Source: Comamonadaceae bacterium
GTDB taxonomy: Bacteria > Pseudomonadota > Gammaproteobacteria > Burkholderiales > Burkholderiaceae_C
Assembly (NCBI GenBank): GCA_027488985.1
Contig: JAIYAR010000013.1
Span: 62,001-126,000 of the forward strand
Direction of reading: 5' to 3'
Length of the DNA: 64,000 nucleotides
The position numbers and the translations under genes were made by a program. The notes under the pieces are model-generated. The model had not been told where the DNA came from. It worked only from the letters and a program-made list of their open reading frames with translations, and made no database searches. The stretch's first letter is position 1. Each line of letters begins with the position of its first letter. Of this stretch, positions 54,663-63,964 are shown piece after piece.

Positions 54663-55778
54663 ATGACCTCCCTCTCCCCCGTGCCCATTTCCCCTGTTGA
54701 AGACATCGTTGCCGACATGCGCGCCGGGCGCATGGTCATTCTGGTGGATGAGGAAGACCGCGAAAACGAAGGCGATCTGGTATTGGCGGCAGACCATGTC
54801 ACCCCCGACGCCATCAACTTCATGGCGAAATTCGGGCGTGGCCTGATTTGCCTGACCCTCACCCGTGCGCGTTGTGAACACCTGAAGTTGCCTCCCATGG
54901 CAGCACGCAATGGCACTGTGTACAGCACCGCCTTCACGGTATCGATTGAGGCCGCGGAAGGCGTGACCACCGGTATTTCTGCAGCCGATCGCGCAAAAAC
55001 AGTGCAAGCAGCTGTTGCCAAGAACGCAGTAGCCAGCGACCTGGTGCAACCCGGCCACATCTTCCCCTTGCAGGCAGTAGACGGCGGTGTACTCATGCGC
55101 GCCGGGCATACTGAAGCCGGCTGTGACCTGTCTGCCATGGCCGGATGCAGCCCTGCAGCGGTGATTTGCGAGATCATGAAAGACGACGGCACCATGGCCC
55201 GCCTGCCAGATTTGCAGTTGTTCGCTGCCGAACACGGCCTGAAGATAGGCACCATTGCGGACCTGATTCAGCACCGTAGCCAGATGGAGTCGCTGATCGA
55301 ACAAGTCGGTTCACGCCCTCTGAAAACTGCCTATGGTGAGTTCACCGCCCACGCCTTCAAAGACAGCACCGGTCAGGGCGTGCACCTGGCCTTGGTCAAG
55401 GGCGAATGGACCGCCGACACCGTGGTGCCCGCCCGCGTTCACGAACCTCTCTCTGTGCTGGACGCCCTAGAGGTCAACCGCAGCATGCATTCCTGGAGTC
55501 TGGATGCCGCGCTGGCCCACATTGCAATCGAAGGCAAAGGTGTCGTCGTATTGCTCAACTGCGGCGAAAGCGGTGCTCAGCTCTTGGAACAGTTTGAGGG
55601 CACTGCCCGCGCATCCCAGGCACCCGAGCGCGGCCGCATGGACCTGCGCACCTACGGTATAGGCGCGCAGATCCTGCTCAAGTGCGGTGTGCAGAAAATG
55701 CAATTGATGGGCAGCCCGCGCCGCATGCCCAGCATGACCGGTTACGGCCTGGAAATCACCGGCTACATCAGCAAATAA
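54663..55778 (+). CDS. ribBX: RibBX: 3,4-dihydroxy-2-butanone 4-phosphate synthase with degenerate GTP cyclohydrolase II domain
   Basis: This protein of 371 residues has an intact N-terminal RibB domain: '[12 protein letters not shown]', '[19 protein letters not shown]' and '[24 protein letters not shown]'. The C-terminal RibA-like half lacks the zinc-binding Cys triad and the 'EGRGIGL' segment; at that place it reads '[29 protein letters not shown]'. This is the RibBX variant described in proteobacteria, whose C-domain is not a cyclohydrolase. The start is ATG 54663; a GTG 23 codons upstream is unlikely. The 154-bp leader shows no convincing FMN riboswitch. Followed by ribH and nusB. Confidence 0.9.
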   Translation: MTSLSPVPISPVEDIVADMRAGRMVILVDEEDRENEGDLVLAADHVTPDAINFMAKFGRGLICLTLTRARCEHLKLPPMAARNGTVYSTAFTVSIEAAEGVTTGISAADRAKTVQAAVAKNAVASDLVQPGHIFPLQAVDGGVLMRAGHTEAGCDLSAMAGCSPAAVICEIMKDDGTMARLPDLQLFAAEHGLKIGTIADLIQHRSQMESLIEQVGSRPLKTAYGEFTAHAFKDSTGQGVHLALVKGEWTADTVVPARVHEPLSVLDALEVNRSMHSWSLDAALAHIAIEGKGVVVLLNCGESGAQLLEQFEGTARASQAPERGRMDLRTYGIGAQILLKCGVQKMQLMGSPRRMPSMTGYGLEITGYISK

Positions 55779-55798
55779 TTCGAATCAAGGAAATACCC

Positions 55799-56266
55799 AT
55801 GTTTGGCGCAGACAAAGGCACAGCAGCCTCCGACCGTTTGAACGGCAAGAAACTCAATATCGGCATCGTGCAGGCCCGCTTCAATGCGGACATCACCGAT
55901 GCCCTGGCCAAGGCCTGTAAGACCGAATTGCTGGCCTTGGGCGTGTCTGAAAAAGATATCGACCACGTGACCGTGCCCGGCGCGCTAGAAGTGCCTGTGG
56001 CCTTGCAAGCCATGGCCGAAAAGGGCAAGTACGACGCCCTGATCGCATTGGGCTGCATCATCCGTGGCGAGACTTACCACTTTGAGCTGGTAGCGAATGA
56101 GTCTGGCGCCGGTGTAACCCGCATTTCACTGGACTACCAGTTGCCGGTAGCCAACGCCATCCTGACCACTGAGAACATGGAACAGGCCATAGCCCGCCAG
56201 ACCGACAAGGGCCGCGATGCGGCTCAGGTTGCGGTTGAAATGGCCAATCTGCTGGAGAGTATTTGA
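55799..56266 (+). CDS. ribH: 6,7-dimethyl-8-ribityllumazine synthase
   Basis: This 155-residue lumazine synthase has the substrate motifs '[12 protein letters not shown]', '[16 protein letters not shown]', '[19 protein letters not shown]' and '[18 protein letters not shown]'. It joins the RibB product with the pyrimidine intermediate in riboflavin synthesis. The start follows AAGGAAA; the longer open frame upstream lies in ribBX. The stop overlaps the nusB start (TGATG). Confidence 0.96.
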   Translation: MFGADKGTAASDRLNGKKLNIGIVQARFNADITDALAKACKTELLALGVSEKDIDHVTVPGALEVPVALQAMAEKGKYDALIALGCIIRGETYHFELVANESGAGVTRISLDYQLPVANAILTTENMEQAIARQTDKGRDAAQVAVEMANLLESI

Positions 56267-56799
56267 TGAGCGACACCCCTAGCAACTCCGCGGCCAAGCG
56301 CCCTCCCCGCCAGAGCCGCACTGGCCTCACCGCCACCGGCGCCCGCAAGGCCGCCAGCAAGTCCAACCGCACCCGCGCGCGCGAGTTTGCGCTGCAAGGC
56401 CTGTACCAAAGCCTGGTGGGGCGTAATGCAGTAGACGACATTGACCCCTTCACCCGCGACCTCGCAGGTTTCAGCAAAGCAGACGCGGTGCACTTTGACG
56501 CCCTGTTGCACGGCTGTGTGGCAGAAGCAGAGGCGCTGGATGCCCTGATCACTCCGGCGCTGGATCGCCCCATGAGCGAGATCTCGCCTATCGAGCATGC
56601 CATCATGTGGATAGGCGCCTACGAGATGAAGCATTGCCTGGACGTACCTTGGCGCGTGGTGCTGAACGAATGCATTGAACTTGCCAAAGAATTTGGCGGC
56701 ACTGACGGTCACAAATACGTCAACGGCGTACTGAATGGCATAGCACCTCAGCTGCGTGCTATCGAAATTGAAGCAGAACGCAACAAGAAACCAGCCTGA
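56266..56799 (+). CDS. nusB: Transcription antitermination factor NusB
   Basis: This 177-residue helical protein has an extra basic N-terminus ('[27 protein letters not shown]'), then '[15 protein letters not shown]'-type text ('[18 protein letters not shown]'). The C-terminal half has '[29 protein letters not shown]', the NusB signature. It binds boxA RNA with S10 for rRNA antitermination. Position directly after ribH is typical. Confidence 0.95.
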   Translation: MSDTPSNSAAKRPPRQSRTGLTATGARKAASKSNRTRAREFALQGLYQSLVGRNAVDDIDPFTRDLAGFSKADAVHFDALLHGCVAEAEALDALITPALDRPMSEISPIEHAIMWIGAYEMKHCLDVPWRVVLNECIELAKEFGGTDGHKYVNGVLNGIAPQLRAIEIEAERNKKPA

Positions 56800-56816
56800 C
56801 CCGCAGAACTGCCCGC

Positions 56817-58007
56817 ATGCACATTTCCTCACGCGCACAGAACATTGAGCCGTTTTATGTGATGGAGGTTGCCAAGGCAGCTTCTGCTTTGGCCGCACAA
56901 GTGGCGCACACCGATGCGCCCATGGTGTTCCTCAATATCGGTGAGCCCGATTTCACGGCACCACCCTTGGTGCAGGCAGCCGCCGAAAAAGCCATCCGGG
57001 ATGGCGTCACGCAATACACCGCAGCCACCGGCCTGCCCGCATTGCGGGAGCGCATCAGCGCCTGGTATGGGAGCCGCTTTGGGGTAGACGTTGCGGCAGA
57101 CCGCATTGTGGTGACCGCCGGAGCCTCAGCCGCCTTGCACCTCGCATGCATGGCGCTCGTCGAGCCCGGCGACGAAGTGCTCATGCCCGACCCCAGCTAC
57201 CCCTGCAACCGCCACTTCGTTAGCGCTGCAGAGGGCAAAGCCGTTTTGCTGGAAACCAGCCCAGAAGAACGCTTTCAGCTCAGCGCCGCCAAGGTAGAGA
57301 GCGCATGGGGCCCGCGCACACGTGGCGTATTACTGGCTTCCCCCTCCAATCCGACCGGTACGTCCATCCACCCCGGTGAGTTGCGCCGCATCCATGCGGT
57401 GGTGCAGGCCAAAGGCGGCATTACGCTAATCGACGAGATTTACCTGGCCCTCAGTCACGACGACCAGTTCGGGCACACCGCGCTGGCGATTAATGACAAG
57501 ATCATCAGTATCAACAGCTTCAGCAAGTACTTCAACATGACTGGCTGGCGCTTGGGCTGGATGGTGGTGCCCCCCAAGCTGGTGCCCGTGATCGAACGCC
57601 TGGCCCAGAATCTCTTCATCTGCCCGAGCACAATTGCACAGCATGCCGCACTCGCCTGCTTCGAGCCCGAAAGCATTGCGCTTTACGAGGCCCGCCGCGC
57701 TGAATTCAAGGCCCGGCGCGATTACTTCATCCCTGCCCTGCGCGAGCTGGGTTTTGGCGTGCCGGTTGAGCCGGATGGTGCGTTCTACGTGTGGGCCGAT
57801 TGTTCGGAACTTTGTGCCAAACTGGGGCTCAAGAGCAGCTGGGAGTTTGCGTTTGAAGTGATGAACCGGGCCCACGTTGCAATAACCCCCGGGCGCGATT
57901 TCGGCACAGCACAAACGGCACAGTTTGTGCGTTTCTCCACTGCGAGCTCTCTGAAACAATTGGAAACAGCCGTGCAGCGTTTGCGTGCGATGCTGTCAAC
58001 CGTTTAG
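56817..58007 (+). CDS. PLP-dependent aminotransferase, class I/II
   Basis: This 396-residue fold-type I enzyme has PLP Lys237 in 'SINSFSKYFNMTGWRLGWMV', the cofactor-contact 'LASPSNPTGTSI' and the Arg-containing 'GRDFGTAQTAQFVRFSTASS' for the carboxylate. It begins 17 bp after nusB and ends 10 bp before tolQ, so it may be part of one long transcript. The amino donor is unknown. Confidence 0.9.
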   Translation: MHISSRAQNIEPFYVMEVAKAASALAAQVAHTDAPMVFLNIGEPDFTAPPLVQAAAEKAIRDGVTQYTAATGLPALRERISAWYGSRFGVDVAADRIVVTAGASAALHLACMALVEPGDEVLMPDPSYPCNRHFVSAAEGKAVLLETSPEERFQLSAAKVESAWGPRTRGVLLASPSNPTGTSIHPGELRRIHAVVQAKGGITLIDEIYLALSHDDQFGHTALAINDKIISINSFSKYFNMTGWRLGWMVVPPKLVPVIERLAQNLFICPSTIAQHAALACFEPESIALYEARRAEFKARRDYFIPALRELGFGVPVEPDGAFYVWADCSELCAKLGLKSSWEFAFEVMNRAHVAITPGRDFGTAQTAQFVRFSTASSLKQLETAVQRLRAMLSTV

Positions 58008-58017
58008 CAAAACCACC

Positions 58018-58713
58018 ATGAATCAAGACCTTTCCATCCTGCACCTGATCCTGAACGCGAGCATCGTGGTCCAGGCCGTCATGGCCTTGTTGATGCTGGT
58101 ATCGATTGCCAGCTGGGCCGCCATCTTCCGCAAACTGTTTTCGCTCAAGCGGGTCAAAACCCAGAACGAGGCATTTGAGCGTGATTTCTGGTCCGGCTCC
58201 AGCCTGAACGACTTATTCAATGCTGCCAGTCGCAACGCACAAACCTGCGGCCCAATGGAACGCATTTTTGCCAGTGGCATGCGGGAGTTCCAGAAACTGC
58301 GTGAGCGCCGCGTGAGTGACGTGGGCACCCTGATGGACGGCGCCCGCCGCGCCATGCGTGCCAGTTTCCAGCGTGAAATGGATGAGGTGGAAAGCAACCT
58401 GTCTTTCCTCGCATCGGTCGGTTCTGTATCGCCATATGTGGGCCTGTTCGGCACTGTGTGGGGCATCATGCACGCCTTCACTGGTTTGGCATCCTTGCAG
58501 CAAGTCACATTGTCTACCGTAGCTCCTGGCATTGCCGAGGCGTTGGTGGCCACGGCCATCGGCTTGTTTGCGGCGATTCCTGCGGTCGTGGCCTACAACC
58601 GGTTTGCGCGGGACTTGGATCGCATTGCCATCCAGCAGGAAACCTTCATTGAAGAGTTCTCCAACATCCTGCAGCGCAACGTCAGCGCCCAGCCCGCACC
58701 CGCGGCCCGCTAA
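58018..58713 (+). CDS. tolQ: TolQ, Tol-Pal motor subunit
   Basis: This 231-residue inner-membrane protein of the ExbB/TolQ family has a first helix 'VVQAVMALLMLVSIASWAAIFRKLF'. It continues with 'FLASVGSVSPYVGLFGTVWGIMHAFTGL' and 'VAPGIAEALVATAIGLFAAIPAVVAYNRFA', the two conserved helices. With TolR it harnesses proton flow for outer-membrane constriction at division. The start is ATG 58018; an upstream in-frame start overlaps the aminotransferase. Confidence 0.94.
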   Translation: MNQDLSILHLILNASIVVQAVMALLMLVSIASWAAIFRKLFSLKRVKTQNEAFERDFWSGSSLNDLFNAASRNAQTCGPMERIFASGMREFQKLRERRVSDVGTLMDGARRAMRASFQREMDEVESNLSFLASVGSVSPYVGLFGTVWGIMHAFTGLASLQQVTLSTVAPGIAEALVATAIGLFAAIPAVVAYNRFARDLDRIAIQQETFIEEFSNILQRNVSAQPAPAAR

Positions 58714-58731
58714 GCAGACGGAGGAAGCAGC

Positions 58732-59166
58732 ATGCCAGCAGTCGCAGGTCGTGGACGGGGTCGTCGCACCATCAACGAGATCAACATGGTGCCCTTCATC
58801 GATGTGATGTTGGTGCTGCTGATCATATTCATGGTGACCGCCCCGCTGATTACCCCCAGCATGATCGACCTGCCCAGCGTGGGCAAAGCCGGGCGTCAGC
58901 CTGACCAGATCATTCAGGTGGTGTTGACCAAAAACGAGGCACTTGAGGTCAAGGTCAAGGAGCAAACCTCCACCGTACCACTCAAAGACTTGGCAGCGAC
59001 CGTTAAACAAGCGCAAGGCGCCAAAGACAGTGTGGCCGCCACCAACTCTGCCGTGGTCATCAGCGCGGACAAAAATGTGAAGTACGAGAGCGTGGTCAAG
59101 GTCATGGACACCTTGCAGCGTGCCGGCATCCAGCGCGTGGGCCTGTCGGTCCAATTGGCAAACTGA
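58732..59166 (+). CDS. tolR: TolR, Tol-Pal motor subunit
   Basis: This 144-residue protein has one N-terminal helix bearing the essential Asp: 'INEINMVPFIDVMLVLLIIFMV'. A periplasmic domain follows, ending 'LQRAGIQRVGLSVQLAN'. A GGAGG sequence precedes the ATG. It lies between tolQ and tolA with 18-bp and 0-bp gaps. Confidence 0.94.
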   Translation: MPAVAGRGRGRRTINEINMVPFIDVMLVLLIIFMVTAPLITPSMIDLPSVGKAGRQPDQIIQVVLTKNEALEVKVKEQTSTVPLKDLAATVKQAQGAKDSVAATNSAVVISADKNVKYESVVKVMDTLQRAGIQRVGLSVQLAN

Positions 59167-60219
59167 TTGACCTCCTACCGTCCGGATATGCCCGCAGCCG
59201 ATATTCGCCAGGAATTTGCACCGCCCCACACGCCAGGCATGCTGCGAGCGGTGGTGCTGGCGCTGCTGGCCCATTCGGCCTTGGTTGCGGTGCTGGCGAT
59301 CGGTGTAGCCTGGAAGCGGGAGTTGCCGCCTACGACCGTGGAAGCGGAGTTGTGGTCTGCAATTCCCCAAGAGGCCGCGCCCGCCCCACCGGAAGAAACA
59401 CCACCCGAACCTGACACTGCTCCTCAGCCCGAGGTCAAACCCGTGCCAGAGCCGCCCGCGCCACCACCCGTAGTTAAACAAGCAGTGCCTGAGGCACCCA
59501 GCAAGGCCGACATTGCCTTGGCCAAGGAGAAAGAGCGCCTGATCGAAGAGCAAAAAGCTAAAGACCTGCAAGCCAAGCAGGAACAGGAACGCAAGGCACT
59601 GGAAAAACGCCAACAGGAGTTGGCCGCCAAAGACAAAGCCGAGAAAGAACGCTCCACTCAGGCAAAGTTGAAAGAGCAGCAGGAAAAGGCGGCCAAGGAC
59701 AAAGCCGCTCGCGAAGCCAAAGAAAAGGCGGACAAAGCTGAGAAAGCCAAAAAAGCAGAAGCTGCAGATAAAGCCAAAGCCGCTGACGCCGCCAAGCAAA
59801 AGGCTGAGAAAGCCGCCAAGGAAGACGCCAAGCGGGCGGAACTGGAACGCCAGCAACAGCTCAACCGCTTGACCGGTTTGGCTGGTGCCGCAGGCAGTGG
59901 CTCGGCCAACTCCACCGGCACAGCGGCCAAGAGCTCAGGGCCTGGAGCAGGCTACAGCGGTCGCATTCAGGCCGCGGTGAAGCCCAACATTACCTTCACC
60001 GACACGATTGTCGGCAACCTCAAAACAGAGATTGAAGTCACGCTCGCTTCCAACGGTGAGATCCTGAGCAAGCGCGTTACCAAGCGCAGTGGAAACAAGG
60101 CTTGGGATGACGCCGCAGAAAATGCCATCGACAAGACCCGCAAACTGCCACTGGATGATGGCAAGGTCTGGTCGCCCATGGTCATTGTCATCTCACCGCA
60201 GACATTGGTCGGGCAATAA
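59167..60219 (+). CDS. tolA: TolA, periplasm-spanning Tol protein
   Basis: This protein of about 350 residues has a single membrane helix ('MLRAVVLALLAHSALVAVLAIGVAW'), a Pro-rich stretch, a long Lys/Ala/Glu helix (domain II, about residues 115-235) and a C-terminal globular domain ending 'VWSPMVIVISPQTLVGQ'. The apparent start is TTG touching the tolR stop; the first internal ATG is seven codons later. tolB and pal do not follow, since dnaE converges here, so they must lie elsewhere. Confidence 0.9.
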   Translation: MTSYRPDMPAADIRQEFAPPHTPGMLRAVVLALLAHSALVAVLAIGVAWKRELPPTTVEAELWSAIPQEAAPAPPEETPPEPDTAPQPEVKPVPEPPAPPPVVKQAVPEAPSKADIALAKEKERLIEEQKAKDLQAKQEQERKALEKRQQELAAKDKAEKERSTQAKLKEQQEKAAKDKAAREAKEKADKAEKAKKAEAADKAKAADAAKQKAEKAAKEDAKRAELERQQQLNRLTGLAGAAGSGSANSTGTAAKSSGPGAGYSGRIQAAVKPNITFTDTIVGNLKTEIEVTLASNGEILSKRVTKRSGNKAWDDAAENAIDKTRKLPLDDGKVWSPMVIVISPQTLVGQ

Positions 60220-60231
60220 GCCCGCATCAAT

Positions 60232-60272
60232 GCTATCAATTTGATAGCTTCTTTCGCAGATTTCACGGGGCC
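60232..60272 (+). repeat. Dispersed repeat, copy 10 (between tolA and dnaE)
   Basis: A perfect hairpin GCTATCAATTTGATAGC, then TTCTTTCGCAGATTTC and ACGGGGCC, filling most of the 74-bp gap between convergent stop codons. No other terminator is seen there. Confidence 0.82.
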
Positions 60273-60293
60273 AAAGCCCTCTTTCACTCACAT

Positions 60294-63200
60294 TCAGTCG
60301 TAAGCAATGGCTGCAACACCGCCTGAGGCCTGTGCACGCCAGCTGGCCAGCGCAGCATCAGACGGGAAAAATTTAGCACTCTCACCCAGGTGCAGTTCGG
60401 CGGCCGCCTGCTGCAGTGTGGCGTCATTGCCCGTTTGACACAGCAGCTGCAGACGGACCGACAAACCGCGCACCAACTCGCCATGCTCAGACTGCTCCCG
60501 CACTGCTGGAAACTCGCGCACTAGGGCCGCCACATCCGGTGTACGGTGTTTGCCATCGACTTGTACCGGCACGCGCAAGTACTTGCCAAAACGGCAGCGG
60601 GCCTGCTCCAGGCTCCAAATTTGCTGCACCGTGAGTTGCATGCCGCCTGAGAATCGGTCCGGCATGGCCTTGCCCTCGACAATGATGAGTTCATCGTCTT
60701 TGAGCAGGTCTTTGTAGGTGTTGAGCAAGGCCTCGCTGGCGCGGGCTTCGATCATGGCGGACTTGTCGTCCAACTTGAACAAGGCCAATTTGCCACGCTG
60801 CCCGTTGATCACCCGCAGCTCTGTCACGATGCCGGCCAGCAACTGCGGCTCGCGGGAATCCTGCAGCTCTTCAATCGGGCGCTTGGCGAACTTGCGGACT
60901 TCGGTGGCCACCTCATCAAACAAGTGGCCTGAGAGGTAGAAGCCCACGGCGGTTTTTTCCTGCGTGAGGCGCTCCTTCACGCCCCAGGGCATGACCTCCA
61001 CCAGATCCGGTTCCTGGGTACTGGAGCCATGGTCGTCATCCCCGCCCATATCAAATAAGCCGACCTGGTTGGCGTTGGCGGCCGAGGCGGCAGCAAACTC
61101 AAACGCACGGTCCATGGACGCGACCAGCTCAGCCCGGTTCAGGTGCAAGGTGTCAAAGGCACCGGCTTTGATGAGTGCTTCCACGCAACGCTTGTTCAGG
61201 CGGGTGCGGTCCACCCGACGGGCGAAGTCAAACAGACTCTTGAACGGACCGGCTTCTTCGGTCGGCCCCTTGCCCTCACGCGCAGCCACGATGGCCAGAA
61301 TCGCCTGTTCACCGGTGCCCTTGATGGCGCCCAGACCGTAGCGAATCTCTTTGTTCGAAATCGGCTCGAAGCGATAAAAGCCGCGGTTGATATTGGGCGG
61401 CTCAAAGCTCAGGCCCATCTTTTCCGCATCCTCGAACAAGACCTTGAGCTTGTCGGTGTCGTCCATTTCCACCGTCATGTTGGCGCAGAAGAACTCGGCG
61501 GTGTAGTGCACCTTGATCCAGCCGGTGTGGTACGCCAGCAAGGAATAAGCAGCCGCGTGCGACTTGTTAAAGCCGTAGCCCGCGAACTTCTCCATCAAGT
61601 CGAAAACCTCATCGGCCTTCGCTTCAGGGATTCCGTGGGTCTTGAACGCACCGGCCCGGAAAATGCCCCGGTGCTCGTCCATCTCCTCTTTCTTCTTCTT
61701 GCCCATGGCGCGGCGCAGCAAGTCGGCGCCGCCGAGTGAATAGCCGCCCAAAATCTGGGCGGTCTGCATCACCTGCTCCTGGTACACCATGATCCCGTAG
61801 GTCTCGGAAAGCATCTCGGCCACTGCCGGGTGCGGATACTCCACCACTTCGCGCCCGTGTTTACGCGCCACGAAACTCGGGATCAGGTCCATAGGACCGG
61901 GGCGGTACAGCGCGTTCAGGGCAATCAGGTCTTCCAGGCGGCTGGGCTTGGCGTCGCGCAACATGCCCTGCATGCCGCGACTTTCAAACTGGAACACTGC
62001 TTCCGTTTTACCTTCGCTGAACAGCTTGTAGACCTTGGCGTCGTCCAGAGGCAGGTTCTCATACGCAAACTTTTCCTGCCCCGGATGGCGCTTGCGGATG
62101 AACTCGGCCGCGATCTCCAAAATGGTGAGCGTGGCCAGACCCAAAAAGTCGAACTTCACCAAGCCGATGGCTTCCACATCGTCCTTGTCGTACTGGCTCA
62201 CCGCGGACTCGCTGCCGGGCTGCTGGTAGAGCGGGCAAAAGTCGGTGAGCTTGCCGGGCGCAATCAACACGCCCCCGGCGTGCATGCCGATGTTGCGGGT
62301 CATGCCCTCGAGCTTGCGGGCCATCTCCAGCAGGGTTTTGACGTCTTCCTCTTTGGCTTCGCGCTCGGCCAGAATCGGCTCGGCCTCGGTGGCGTAGACG
62401 TATTTGTCGCTCTTTTTGCCATCCGTGGGCGGCAACTGCAAGGTCACGTTGGTACCCGGCTTGTTGGGAATGAGCTTGCTGATGCCGTCACAGAAGGTGT
62501 AGCTCATGTCCAGCACACGGCCCACATCGCGCACCACACCGCGGGCGGCCATGGTACCGAAGGTGGCAATCTGGCTCACGGCGTCTTTGCCGTATTTGTC
62601 TTTCACATAGTCGATCACCAGGTTCCGGTTGGTCTGGCAAAAGTCGATGTCGAAGTCGGGCATGGACACCCGCTCAGGGTTCAAAAATCGCTCAAACAGC
62701 AGGTTGTAGCGCAGCGGGTCCAAGTCGGTAATCTTGAGCGCATAGGCCACCAGCGAGCCGGCACCGGAGCCGCGGCCGGGACCTACCGGACACCCGTTGT
62801 TCTTGGCCCAGTTGATGAAGTCGCCCACGATCAAAAAGTAACCGGGAAAGCCCATTTTCAAAATGGTGCCCAGCTCGAACTCCAAGCGCTCCACATAGCG
62901 CGGCATCTCGGCAGCACGCTCCTGCTCATTGGGGTAGAGGTGCACCATGCGCTCGTTCAACCCTTCAAACGAGGCATGGCGAAAATACTCTTCGGGCGTC
63001 ATGCGCTGGCCATTCACCAAAGGCGTGGGGAAGGCAGGCAACTGCGGCTTGCCCAACACCAAGGTCAGGCTACAGCGCTTGGCAATCTCAATGGTGTTGG
63101 CAATGGCAGACGGAATGTCAGCAAACAGCTCCTCCATCTGGGCTGCGCTCTTGAAATACTGCTCGCGGGTGAAGCGGCGCACCCGCTTGGGGTTGCTCAA

Positions 63201-63863
63201 AATCTCGCCATCAGCAATACAGATGCGGGCTTCGTGCGCCTCAAAGTCGTCCTGCTCCGCAAATTGAATAGGGTGGGTCGCCACTACCGGCAGCTTCATG
63301 CGGGCGGCCAGCTTCACCGCAGCAACCACATGCGCTTCGTCGTCGGCGCGGCCCGCGCGCTGCAGCTCGATGTAAAAGCGGTGCGGGAAGACACCCGCCA
63401 ATTGCAGCGCCACATCGTGCGCACGGGCGGTGTCGCCCTGCACCAGCGCCTGGCCTACCGGCCCGGCTTGTGCGCCTGAGAGCGCAATCAGGCCTTCATT
63501 CAGCTCTTTGAGCCAGGCCATCTTGATGACGGCCTGATTCTTCACCACATTTTGCGTGAATGCACGGGCAATCACCTCCGAGATGTTCAGGTAGCCCTGC
63601 TTGTTTTGCACCAGCAAGATGATGCGGGTGACGGCTGTGGCGTCGCCACCCAAGCCTTCGAGAATGATTTCTGCGCCTATGACCGGCTTCACACCTTTGC
63701 CACGGCCACCTTTGTAGAACTTGATCGCCCCGAACAGGTTGTTCAGGTCCGTGATCGCCAGCGCGGGCTGACCGTCTTTGGCCGCCATCTTGATGACATC
63801 GTCGATGCGGGTGGTTCCGTCGACGACAGAAAACTCAGTGTGAAGGCGCAGGTGTACAAACAT
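60294..63863 (-). CDS. dnaE: DNA polymerase III alpha subunit
   Basis: This protein of 1189 residues is the replicative polymerase. The N-terminal PHP domain starts 'FVHLRLHTEFSVVDGTTRI'. The palm has 'PVGPGRGSGAGSLVAYAL' and the catalytic Asp pair in 'MPDFDIDFCQTNR'. Later come 'YRPGPMDLIPSFVARKHG', 'YQEQVMQTAQILGGYSLGGADLLRRAMGKKK', and an OB-fold with C-terminal tau-binding region. I chose the ATG at 63863, but a GTG ten codons upstream is possible; neither has a strong Shine-Dalgarno. Confidence 0.96.
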   Translation of the reverse strand: MFVHLRLHTEFSVVDGTTRIDDVIKMAAKDGQPALAITDLNNLFGAIKFYKGGRGKGVKPVIGAEIILEGLGGDATAVTRIILLVQNKQGYLNISEVIARAFTQNVVKNQAVIKMAWLKELNEGLIALSGAQAGPVGQALVQGDTARAHDVALQLAGVFPHRFYIELQRAGRADDEAHVVAAVKLAARMKLPVVATHPIQFAEQDDFEAHEARICIADGEILSNPKRVRRFTREQYFKSAAQMEELFADIPSAIANTIEIAKRCSLTLVLGKPQLPAFPTPLVNGQRMTPEEYFRHASFEGLNERMVHLYPNEQERAAEMPRYVERLEFELGTILKMGFPGYFLIVGDFINWAKNNGCPVGPGRGSGAGSLVAYALKITDLDPLRYNLLFERFLNPERVSMPDFDIDFCQTNRNLVIDYVKDKYGKDAVSQIATFGTMAARGVVRDVGRVLDMSYTFCDGISKLIPNKPGTNVTLQLPPTDGKKSDKYVYATEAEPILAEREAKEEDVKTLLEMARKLEGMTRNIGMHAGGVLIAPGKLTDFCPLYQQPGSESAVSQYDKDDVEAIGLVKFDFLGLATLTILEIAAEFIRKRHPGQEKFAYENLPLDDAKVYKLFSEGKTEAVFQFESRGMQGMLRDAKPSRLEDLIALNALYRPGPMDLIPSFVARKHGREVVEYPHPAVAEMLSETYGIMVYQEQVMQTAQILGGYSLGGADLLRRAMGKKKKEEMDEHRGIFRAGAFKTHGIPEAKADEVFDLMEKFAGYGFNKSHAAAYSLLAYHTGWIKVHYTAEFFCANMTVEMDDTDKLKVLFEDAEKMGLSFEPPNINRGFYRFEPISNKEIRYGLGAIKGTGEQAILAIVAAREGKGPTEEAGPFKSLFDFARRVDRTRLNKRCVEALIKAGAFDTLHLNRAELVASMDRAFEFAAASAANANQVGLFDMGGDDDHGSSTQEPDLVEVMPWGVKERLTQEKTAVGFYLSGHLFDEVATEVRKFAKRPIEELQDSREPQLLAGIVTELRVINGQRGKLALFKLDDKSAMIEARASEALLNTYKDLLKDDELIIVEGKAMPDRFSGGMQLTVQQIWSLEQARCRFGKYLRVPVQVDGKHRTPDVAALVREFPAVREQSEHGELVRGLSVRLQLLCQTGNDATLQQAAAELHLGESAKFFPSDAALASWRAQASGGVAAIAYD

Positions 63864-63964
63864 TCGGTCATTGTAGTTTTCGATTGCCGCCACCCCTGCC
63901 TGCGGGGCTGCTTCTGCGCGACAATCGGACCAGATACCCGTACTTTCACCCCTCCTGCCCCTTC

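Noticed and set aside
56750-56790. Another copy of the 42-bp repeat at the end of nusB
   Set aside because: GCTATCGAAATTGAAGC resembles the hairpin part, but the tail does not match, so chance is more likely.
59580-59870. Low-complexity repeat region in tolA
   Set aside because: The Lys/Ala/Glu repeats are the normal long helix of TolA domain II.
61830-63479. Long plus-strand open frame opposite dnaE
   Set aside because: Antisense shadow of dnaE caused by GC-rich codon usage; no domain seen.
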